From Acetobacteraceae bacterium (lineage in GTDB: Bacteria; Pseudomonadota; Alphaproteobacteria; Acetobacterales; Acetobacteraceae), in NCBI GenBank assembly GCA_003164305.1, contig PLSZ01000070.1, positions 15,884 to 20,919 of the forward strand: 5,036 bases of DNA, given 5' to 3'. Positions 1-5,036 of this stretch are shown one piece after another. The position numbers and the translations under genes were made by a program. Position 1 is the stretch's first letter. Each line of letters opens with the position of its first letter. A model generated the notes under the pieces. The model was not told where the DNA came from. It worked only from the letters and a program-made list of their open reading frames with translations, and ran no database searches.

Positions 1-1013
1 GCCAGGATCAGGCCGATCGTGACGCTCAGCACACCGGTCCACATCAGACTCGCGTACGGCAGCATCAGCGCGAACGGCAGCGCGCCGAGGATCGAGAACC
101 AGATGACGGGTTTGCGGCCGAAGCGGTCGCCGATGGGACCTCCGGCGAACGTCCCGATCGCCACGGAGCCCAGAAACACGAACAGATGCAACTGCGCGTT
201 CTGCACCGTCACGTGGAATTTTTCGATCAGATAGAACGTGTAGTAAGAGCTCAGGCTGGCCGTGTAGACGTTCTTGGAGAACAACAGGATCAGGATCACC
301 GACATCGCCATGATGACGGTGCGCCGCGGCACCGGTGAGGCCGCGGCCGTCGGTGCCGCCCGCCGCCCCCGACGCGCGGCCATCGAAGGATGCCGGTTGT
401 ACCAGCTTCCGACGTACGTCAGCAGCGCCATCGCCAGCAGCGCGATCAGCGAGAACCACGCGATACTGCTCTGCCCGCGCGGCAGAACGATGAACGCCGC
501 CAGCAGCGGGCCGATCGCCGAACCGGTCGAGCCGCCCAGTTGAAACAGCGACTGTGCGAAACCGTAACGGCCACCGGACGCCATGCGCGCCACACGCGAC
601 GCCTCCGGGTGGAACACCGAGGAGCCGACGCCGACCAGCGCCGCCGACAGCAGGATCATCGGATAGCTGTTCGCCACCGAGAGCAGCAGCAGTCCAACGA
701 GACTGCAGCTCATGGCCACGGGCAGCGAGAACGGCTGCGGATGCCGATCGGTCACGGTTCCAACCACCGGTTGCAACATTGACGCGGTGAGCTGGAAGGC
801 GAGAGTAATCATTCCGATCTGCGCGAAATCGAGGCCGTAATTCGTTTTCAAAATCGGATAAAGCGCGGGAACCAATGATTGATTAAGGTCATTCAGCATG
901 TGACACACACTCAATGACACAAGGATCGCGAAGGTCGTTCCGGTGTCGGCCTGTGGCCGCACCACCGGGGCAGACTGCGCGATAACAGCGGCGGGCATGG
1001 TATTTTCGCTCAT
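1..1013 (-). CDS. fsr: Fosmidomycin-resistance MFS efflux transporter Fsr (partial, C-terminus off left edge)
   Basis: This is an inner-membrane major facilitator superfamily antiporter, related to E. coli Fsr, which exports fosmidomycin. 337 complete codons are visible; the E. coli protein is about 406 residues, so roughly the last 70 lie outside the window. Segments recalled from Fsr are well matched: HMLNDLNQSL (38-47), QIGMITLAFQL (65-75), the block SSVFHPEASRVARMASGGR (131-149), SSYYTFYL (255-262), QNAQLHLF (271-278) and WTGVLSVTIG (325-334). MFS motif A appears after TM2 (GTVTDRHPQP, 85-94) and again in the second half (GGPIGDRFGRK, 291-301). A basic cytoplasmic linker (about 207-231) divides the two six-helix halves. 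The start at 1013 is the first ATG after an in-frame stop at 1050-1052, with a modest GGAA Shine-Dalgarno sequence 7 bases upstream. The natural substrate here is unproven. Confidence 0.93.
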   Translation of the reverse strand, partial: MSENTMPAAVIAQSAPVVRPQADTGTTFAILVSLSVCHMLNDLNQSLVPALYPILKTNYGLDFAQIGMITLAFQLTASMLQPVVGTVTDRHPQPFSLPVAMSCSLVGLLLLSVANSYPMILLSAALVGVGSSVFHPEASRVARMASGGRYGFAQSLFQLGGSTGSAIGPLLAAFIVLPRGQSSIAWFSLIALLAMALLTYVGSWYNRHPSMAARRGRRAAPTAAASPVPRRTVIMAMSVILILLFSKNVYTASLSSYYTFYLIEKFHVTVQNAQLHLFVFLGSVAIGTFAGGPIGDRFGRKPVIWFSILGALPFALMLPYASLMWTGVLSVTIGLIL

Positions 1014-1120
1014 CAGGTTGTTCCAAACAGGCGCTTCTATGTTGGCATATCACGAGCCCGCGCGATCTCAGCCATGCATCCATGGTCTGGCAGATACCCG
1101 CGCTGTCGCAAATTCGATAA

Positions 1121-1157
1121 AATTCGTTCTAAGATTTGCCACAAAGAGGAACGAATT
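1121..1157. promoter_or_regulatory. 9-bp inverted repeat in the AT-rich fsr / small-ORF divergent spacer (possible operator)
   Basis: AATTCGTTC (1121-1129) and GAACGAATT (1149-1157) are perfect reverse complements separated by 19 bases. A further AATTCG at 1111-1116 is a direct partial copy of the left arm. The patch is visibly AT-richer than the surrounding DNA. It lies about 108 bases upstream of the fsr start and 60 bases upstream of the small ORF, where a regulator or promoter would be expected. Minus-strand candidates for fsr are a weak TTGTGG (1144-1139) and TTTATC (1121-1116) with a 17-base spacer; neither is convincing. No regulator gene is visible in the window, so an operator function is inference. 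Confidence 0.35.
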
Positions 1158-1203
1158 ATCTCGAGCGTTAGGTCATCCGAAACTCGGTGGCGTGACGACC
1201 GCT

Positions 1204-1207
1204 GGAG
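1204..1207 (+). promoter_or_regulatory. Ribosome-binding site of the 49-aa ORF
   Basis: GGAG lies 9 bases before the ATG at 1217. It is the main evidence that this short frame is translated. Confidence 0.5.
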
Positions 1208-1216
1208 TGAGTCTGG

Positions 1217-1366
1217 ATGCCTAACACGAGAAAAGACGGCAATGGTAATCACGGCTACGTGGCGCCGGTCGCGTGGATCGCGGTGCTGTTGTGCGGCTAC
1301 TGGATTATCTCCGAGTGGAATTCGCTGCCAGCGCTGATCAGTTCCACGCTCGCCACGATCCACTAA
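1217..1366 (+). CDS. Small putative single-pass membrane protein (49 aa), unknown function
   Basis: I do not recognise this protein. The frame runs from ATG 1217 to TAA 1364-1366. It begins with a hydrophilic, weakly basic segment containing Asn and Gly (MPNTRKDGNGNHGY), followed by one hydrophobic stretch at about residues 15-32 (APVAWIAVLLCGYWII), then SEWNS and a mildly hydrophobic tail ending LATIH. This fits a single transmembrane helix. A GGAG Shine-Dalgarno sequence sits 9 bases upstream of the start. The gene is divergent from fsr, sharing the 203-base spacer, and converges on the DUF1223 gene with a 21-base gap. The frame is short enough to arise by chance. The ribosome-binding site, the plausible membrane topology and the lack of any better gene on this stretch support it, but there is no homology evidence. 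Confidence 0.55.
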   Translation: MPNTRKDGNGNHGYVAPVAWIAVLLCGYWIISEWNSLPALISSTLATIH

Positions 1367-1387
1367 GGCGACGGCCGCGGGTTCCGC

Positions 1388-2077
1388 TTACGAACCTTGC
1401 GCCGGCGGCAGGTCAGCCGCCCCAATCACCCGCCACGACGCATCCCGCAATAACAACACCACACCGCGGTTGCCGGGAACGGCCGGCAGCGTGAGGCGCG
1501 GGCCCAGCCGGTCCAACTCCACGACCTCTCGCACGATCCGGTATTCCGTCAGCCGCCGGCCGCCGTTCTCGCCGGCGCCGACCGGAGTCGACTGTTCCGG
1601 GTCATAGGTCGCCAACAGCCCGGTGACAGGAGCGGAAGTGGCGCCGATCTCCCCCTCCAGGCCGGAGGAAGTCCGGCGAAGGGCGACGGCGACCCTCGGC
1701 ACCGCGGCCTGTTCGATCGCCTGGTACACCGCGGCTTTGTTGGACCCGACCAGGATCGCGGCGCCGTTCACCACCAAAGCCGGCGTGTAGACCTCCGCGT
1801 TCAATCGCCGCGCATATTCTCGTTGCCGATCGGTCCACTCGCGGCGCGCGAAGGGATCGCGCCATCCCAGGTTGTTCCAGTAATCGACATGCCATGAGAG
1901 GCCGATCACTCCTGGATGCCGGCTCAACTCTCCAAGCAATGCATCCGCCGGCGGGCACGATGAACAGCCCTGCGATGTAAACAGCTCCAGAACCACGGGC
2001 GCTGGGGAGGTCTCGGCGCGAACGCGGGACGCCGAGAGGGTCAGCAGAGGGGCGGCGAGAAATCCGCGGCGGTGCAT
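1388..2077 (-). CDS. Tat-exported DUF1223 family protein with thioredoxin-like CxxC motif
   Basis: This 229-residue protein is a DUF1223 member, a family of secreted thioredoxin-fold proteins of unknown function that is common in alphaproteobacteria. The N-terminus has a twin-arginine signal (RRGFLAAPLL, 3-12), a hydrophobic core and a likely cleavage site after VRA (19-21), so a folded periplasmic protein is expected. The mature part opens with the family signature VVLELFTSQGCSSCPPAD (28-45), whose CxxC cysteines are C38 and C41. HVDYWNNLGWRDPF (63-76) and the thioredoxin-style cis-Pro motif YTP (97-99) follow. The longer in-frame start at 2212 is rejected because it would bury the signal peptide and because ATG 2077 has a strong AGGAGA ribosome-binding site. 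The gene is divergent from the parvulin gene. A redox role is inferred from CxxC and is not demonstrated for the family. Confidence 0.93.
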   Translation of the reverse strand: MHRRGFLAAPLLTLSASRVRAETSPAPVVLELFTSQGCSSCPPADALLGELSRHPGVIGLSWHVDYWNNLGWRDPFARREWTDRQREYARRLNAEVYTPALVVNGAAILVGSNKAAVYQAIEQAAVPRVAVALRRTSSGLEGEIGATSAPVTGLLATYDPEQSTPVGAGENGGRRLTEYRIVREVVELDRLGPRLTLPAVPGNRGVVLLLRDASWRVIGAADLPPAQGS

Positions 2078-2084
2078 GAGAGGT

Positions 2085-2090
2085 TCTCCT
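2085..2090 (-). promoter_or_regulatory. Ribosome-binding site of the DUF1223 gene
   Basis: AGGAGA on the minus strand lies 7 bases before the ATG at 2077. It fixes that start over the in-frame ATG 45 codons upstream. Confidence 0.8.
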
Positions 2091-2144
2091 GGGCACGGGG
2101 TTACCACGATCCGACTCCGGATGGTGCGAGATGTTACAAGCGCC

Positions 2145-2165
2145 CTCGGCTTCGCGGGGGCCGAG
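2145..2165. other. GC-rich stem-loop in the DUF1223 / parvulin divergent spacer
   Basis: CTCGGC (2145-2150) pairs with GCCGAG (2160-2165) around a 9-base loop; with a bulged A at 2166, two more C-G pairs can form. On the plus strand it is followed by GGTTTT, a short T run, so it loosely resembles a terminator or a leader hairpin in the 5' untranslated region of the parvulin gene. No plus-strand gene ends just upstream, which makes a normal terminator role unlikely. It may be no more than chance pairing in GC-rich DNA. Confidence 0.3.
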
Positions 2166-2247
2166 AGGTTTTCGCCGCCACCGGCCGTGCTATGAGAACC
2201 TCGCATTGACACGCCGAGGCGTGCCCTTTGGAGAGAAACGCATCGCT

Positions 2248-3153
2248 ATGACCTTCTTGACTCGCGCCATCCCGCTCGCGCTCGCGGCCCTGTTCCTGCT
2301 CGCCGCCGGGGAACCGCCGCCGACCGCGACCGATGTCGTGGCGCAACGTGGGGACGTTCGGCTGACCCAGACCGATTTGAAGGATGCCTTGAGCTTGCTG
2401 GATCCGGCCGCTCGGGCCCAGGTGACGGCGAACCCGCAGGCACTGGCGAACTTCGCGCGGGAACGGCTGCTGAACATGGCCGTTCTGGCCGAGGCGTCGA
2501 GCAAGAACTGGGACAAGCAACCGGACGTGCAGCGGCGGATCGCCGAAACGCGGGACGCGGTGATCTTGCAAACCTATCTGGCGTCGGTCGTGCCGCCCGA
2601 TCCCGCGTTCCCCAGCGAGGCCGAGGTGACCTCCGCTTATGAGAACAACAAGGCCCGGCTGGTCACTCCAAAGCAGTACCACATCGCGCAAATCGTGTTC
2701 CTGGTGAAACCCGGCGCGCCGCCTCAGGAAGAAGAGGACGTGCACAAGAAGGCGTCGGAACTGCGCGCCCAGGCGGTGCGGCCGAAAGCGGACTTTTCCG
2801 AGTTGGCGAAGAAGAATTCACAGGAAGTTCAAAGCGCCGAAAAAGGCGGCGACGTGGGCTGGCTGCGCGAGCCGGACATGATCCCGGCGGTGCGCGAAGT
2901 TGTCTCGACGTTGCCGGAGGGCGGGATCAGCCAGCCGGTGCGGGTGCCCGACGGTTGGCATGTGCTGAAGCTTCTGGGCGTTCGCCCGGCGGGCGAGGTA
3001 TCGCTGCTGGACGCGAAGCCGCAGATCGTGGCGGCGCTGCGGCAGGCTCGGGGACAACGCCTGATGCGGACATACCTGGATGACATGATCAAGGCACAGC
3101 CGATTCAGGTGAACGAGATCGAGCTGACGAAGCAGTTGAACGCCGGAAAGTAG
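2248..3153 (+). CDS. Secreted parvulin-type peptidyl-prolyl cis-trans isomerase (PpiC/SurA-like)
   Basis: This is a 301-residue extracytoplasmic foldase or chaperone that isomerises prolyl peptide bonds in exported proteins. The N-terminus is a type I signal peptide (MTFLTRAIPLALAALFLLAAGE, basic R6, hydrophobic 7-20). No lipobox cysteine is present, so it should be soluble in the periplasm. Residues about 28-135 form a helical SurA-N-like domain. One parvulin domain follows at about 139-253, starting VTPKQYHIAQIVF, with the hallmark GGDVGWL (200-206), the PEGGISQPV segment and GWHVLKLL (236-243). A helical C-terminal tail closes the protein. The in-frame ATG at 2131 would put 39 codons before the signal peptide, so ATG 2248 is chosen; GGAGAG ends 12 bases upstream, a long spacing. 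Length and single domain fit PpiC/PrsA-like proteins better than two-domain SurA. Client proteins are unknown. Confidence 0.92.
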   Translation: MTFLTRAIPLALAALFLLAAGEPPPTATDVVAQRGDVRLTQTDLKDALSLLDPAARAQVTANPQALANFARERLLNMAVLAEASSKNWDKQPDVQRRIAETRDAVILQTYLASVVPPDPAFPSEAEVTSAYENNKARLVTPKQYHIAQIVFLVKPGAPPQEEEDVHKKASELRAQAVRPKADFSELAKKNSQEVQSAEKGGDVGWLREPDMIPAVREVVSTLPEGGISQPVRVPDGWHVLKLLGVRPAGEVSLLDAKPQIVAALRQARGQRLMRTYLDDMIKAQPIQVNEIELTKQLNAGK

Positions 3154-3162
3154 GTGCTCGCC

Positions 3163-3177
3163 TCCGGCCCTGCCGGA
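3163..3177. other. Short hairpin between the parvulin and MmeI-like genes
   Basis: TCCGGC (3163-3168) and GCCGGA (3172-3177) form a perfect 6-bp stem with a CCT loop, 9 bases after the parvulin stop codon. There is no downstream T run, so it is not a classical intrinsic terminator. It could stabilise or attenuate the parvulin transcript. It gives no proof that the two genes are separate transcription units. Confidence 0.4.
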
Positions 3178-3206
3178 ATCGGCTGGCGGCTGTCATCCTG
3201 CCCGGC

Positions 3207-5027
3207 ATGACCCCGGATGAGTTCATCTGCAAATGGCAAGCCCGCACTCGCACCGAGCGCGCGGCGTGCCAGGAGCATTTTATCGACCTCTGCCGGTTGC
3301 TGGACGAGCCGACGCCGAACAGCGATCCCACCGGCGAGGACTACGCGTTCGAGAAAGGCGCCACGCGGTTCACCGGCCAGGAGGGGTGGGCGGATGTCTG
3401 GCGGCGCGGCCGTTTCGCCTGGGAATATAAGAAGAAACGCGGCAACCTCGACGCCGCGCACCGCCAACTGCTGCTCTACGCCGGCCCTCTGGGCAATCCG
3501 CCGCTGCTGATCGTTTCGGATATCGCGCGGATCGTCATCCGCACGAACTGGACCAACGCGGTCACCGAAACATACGAAATCGCGCTGGAGGAACTGACCA
3601 ACCCACTGCGGCTGCGGTTGCTGAAGTTCGCCTTCAGTGATCCCGAGCAGTTGCGGCCGGCCCGCACGCGACAAGCGCTGACCGAGGAAGCGGCGACAGA
3701 GTTCGCTGAGTTGGCGCGGCGGCTGCGCGAGCGCGGGAATGAGCCTCAAGGGGTGGCGCATTTCGTCAACCGGCTGGTGTTCTGCATGTTCGCCAATCGT
3801 GTGGGCCTGCTGCCAGAAGGTTTGTTCGACCAAATGCTCGCGGTGTCGAAACGTCGTCCCACCCGGTCGGCCGAATTCGCGGGCCAGTTATTCGGAGCGA
3901 TGGCGAAGAGCGGTGGTACAGTGGGGTTTACCGCGGTTCCTTGGTTCAACGGCGGCCTGTTTGAAGATTCGACGGCGCTGCCGCTCGACGAAAAAGACGT
4001 CGATCTACTGATCCGGGTCGCCAAACTGGATTGGGGAGAGATCGATCCATCAATTCTCGGAACTTTGTTCGAACGTGGGCTGGACCCTGATAAGCGCAGC
4101 CAACTGGGCGCGCACTACACGGACCGGGCGAAGATCGAGATGATCGTCGACCCGGTGATCCGCCGGCCGCTGCTGGCGGAATGGCAAGCGGTGCGCGGTA
4201 AGATCGAAGCCGCTCTGACCGCGCCACCCGCACGGGGCAGGCGGGGCGGCAGCGCGAAAGACGCGGCGCAAACGCTGTATCATGGATACCTGGAACGGCT
4301 GCGTTCGTTCCGCGTGCTTGACCCGGCCTGTGGGTCGGGCAACTTCCTGTATTTGAGCCTTCAGGCCTTGAAAGACCTGGAGCATCAGGCCGGTGTCGAG
4401 GCTGAGGCACTTGGCTTGCAGCGCGAATTTCCACAGGTCGGGCCCGAAACGATGTTGGGCATTGAAATCAACCCCTACGCGGCGGAACTGGCGCGCGTAT
4501 CGGTTTGGATCGGACACATCCAGTGGACGCGCGGGCACGGTTATGCCGCGCCATCTGATCCGGTTTTGAAACCGTTGGAGACGATCGAGTGCCGGGACGC
4601 GGTGCTGACGCCGGACGGGAAGGTGGCGGAGTGGCCGAAGGTGGACGTGATCGTTGGCAACCCACCGTTTCTGGGTGATAAAGCAATGCTTGGGGTGCTG
4701 GGTCCAGATCAGGTAAAGGCCCTTCGGGAGGCGTATACAGGTCGGGTTCCGGGCGGGGCCGACCTCGTGTGTTTCTGGCTTGATAAGGCGAGGGAGGCCG
4801 TTGAGTGTGGGCGGGCCGCGAGGGCGGGTCTGGTCGCGACGAACAGCGTTCGTGGGGGCGCCAATCGGCGTGTGTTAGACGCCATAGCAAATTCACTTGT
4901 TTTGTTCGATGCCTGGGCCGATGAGCCATGGGCGGTCGAGGGCGCCGCGGTGCGCGTATCGCTCGTTTGTTTCTCACTGGCCGCAGTCGGGGAATTGCAG
5001 CTGAACGGTCAACGAGCCTGTCCGTAA
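3207..5027 (+). CDS. MmeI-like type IIL restriction-modification protein, nuclease plus N6-adenine methyltransferase, ends before the target-recognition domain
   Basis: MmeI-family enzymes combine DNA cleavage, host-protective adenine methylation and target recognition in one polypeptide of about 900-1000 residues. Here 606 residues are encoded. The N-terminal nuclease has D63, E73 and K75 in the family spacing D-X9-E-x-K (within WADVWRRGRFAWEYK). A helical connector follows at about 175-290 (VAHFVNRLVFCMFANRVGLLP; WFNGGLFED). The gamma-type methyltransferase has LGAHYTD (300-306, motif X), SAM-binding DPACGSGNF (372-380, motif I) and catalytic NPPF (485-488, motif IV), then ADLVCFW and RGGANRRVL. 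Translation stops just after VSLVCFS...LNGQRACP, where family members read on into the recognition domain. No strong ribosome-binding site precedes ATG 3207, but the MTPDEFICKW start matches the family. As it stands it may be inactive for specific recognition. Confidence 0.9.
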   Translation: MTPDEFICKWQARTRTERAACQEHFIDLCRLLDEPTPNSDPTGEDYAFEKGATRFTGQEGWADVWRRGRFAWEYKKKRGNLDAAHRQLLLYAGPLGNPPLLIVSDIARIVIRTNWTNAVTETYEIALEELTNPLRLRLLKFAFSDPEQLRPARTRQALTEEAATEFAELARRLRERGNEPQGVAHFVNRLVFCMFANRVGLLPEGLFDQMLAVSKRRPTRSAEFAGQLFGAMAKSGGTVGFTAVPWFNGGLFEDSTALPLDEKDVDLLIRVAKLDWGEIDPSILGTLFERGLDPDKRSQLGAHYTDRAKIEMIVDPVIRRPLLAEWQAVRGKIEAALTAPPARGRRGGSAKDAAQTLYHGYLERLRSFRVLDPACGSGNFLYLSLQALKDLEHQAGVEAEALGLQREFPQVGPETMLGIEINPYAAELARVSVWIGHIQWTRGHGYAAPSDPVLKPLETIECRDAVLTPDGKVAEWPKVDVIVGNPPFLGDKAMLGVLGPDQVKALREAYTGRVPGGADLVCFWLDKAREAVECGRAARAGLVATNSVRGGANRRVLDAIANSLVLFDAWADEPWAVEGAAVRVSLVCFSLAAVGELQLNGQRACP

Positions 5028-5036
5028 TTCTGTGTG

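Noticed and set aside
274..782. Overlapping plus-strand frames of 89 and 130 codons
   Set aside because: They are shadows of the fsr coding sequence, which has a clear family match on the opposite strand.
1072..1085. Small inverted repeat CCATG-CATC-CATGG
   Set aside because: A 5-bp stem is too short to separate from chance and has no associated element.
1037..1363. 108-codon minus-strand frame across the fsr upstream spacer
   Set aside because: It is low-complexity and Arg-rich, overlaps the small ORF in antisense and spans the dyad; there is no domain or good start signal.
2078..2212. 45-codon N-terminal extension of the DUF1223 frame
   Set aside because: It would place the twin-arginine signal inside the protein, and the ATG at 2077 has its own strong AGGAGA site.
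2206..2234. Perfect TTGACA -35 hexamer at 2206-2211 upstream of the parvulin start
   Set aside because: The bases 17 downstream (TGGAGA) do not resemble a -10 element and overlap the ribosome-binding region, so a sigma-70 promoter is not supported.
2134..2745. 203-codon open frame on the minus strand
   Set aside because: It lies antisense to the signal peptide and N-domain of the parvulin gene and has no recognisable motif.
3105..3833. 242-codon open frame on the minus strand
   Set aside because: It is antisense to the parvulin end and to the well-supported MmeI-like nuclease domain. Its Arg/Gln/Pro-rich composition is typical of a shadow frame in GC-rich DNA.
4468..4977. 169-codon minus-strand frame rich in Pro and Arg
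   Set aside because: It is antisense to the methyltransferase domain and has the composition of a shadow frame.
4980..5027. Phase-variable repeat tract causing the MmeI-like frame break
   Set aside because: No homopolymer longer than four bases or short tandem repeat was seen near the stop, so slipped-strand switching is not supported.

Overview
The window is GC-rich, and both its codon use and its gene families suggest a high-GC proteobacterium, most likely an alphaproteobacterium. That is an inference: there is no rRNA or other lineage marker here. No tRNA, rRNA, CRISPR array, insertion sequence or phage gene was seen. There are five genes. Two run off or stop near the window edges, and one is a 49-codon ORF.

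Layout. Positions 1-1013 (minus strand) carry the N-terminal 337 codons of an MFS transporter that I recognise as the fosmidomycin-resistance protein Fsr; its C-terminus lies beyond the left edge. A 203-base divergent spacer (1014-1216) follows, with an AT-rich patch and a perfect 9-bp dyad (AATTCGTTC/GAACGAATT). A small single-membrane-segment protein is encoded at 1217-1366 (plus). It converges, with a 21-base gap, on a Tat-exported thioredoxin-like DUF1223 protein at 1388-2077 (minus). A 170-base divergent spacer (2078-2247) separates that gene from a secreted parvulin-type peptidyl-prolyl isomerase at 2248-3153 (plus). After 53 bases comes a 606-codon gene at 3207-5027 (plus) for an MmeI-like protein with a fused nuclease and N6-adenine methyltransferase.

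How the genes relate. The DUF1223 protein and the parvulin share a divergent promoter region and both should act outside the cytoplasmic membrane, so a loose envelope-protein folding theme is plausible. Fsr is an independent drug-efflux gene. The MmeI-like gene is the accessory element. Its nuclease, helical and methyltransferase motifs are intact, but the reading frame stops at codon 607, about where family members continue into the target-recognition domain. That suggests a frameshift, a truncated relic or a sequence error, and the window ends too soon to decide. I see no clear evidence of a wholly new system. The best leads are the interrupted MmeI-like gene, the small membrane ORF, and the dyad upstream of fsr.
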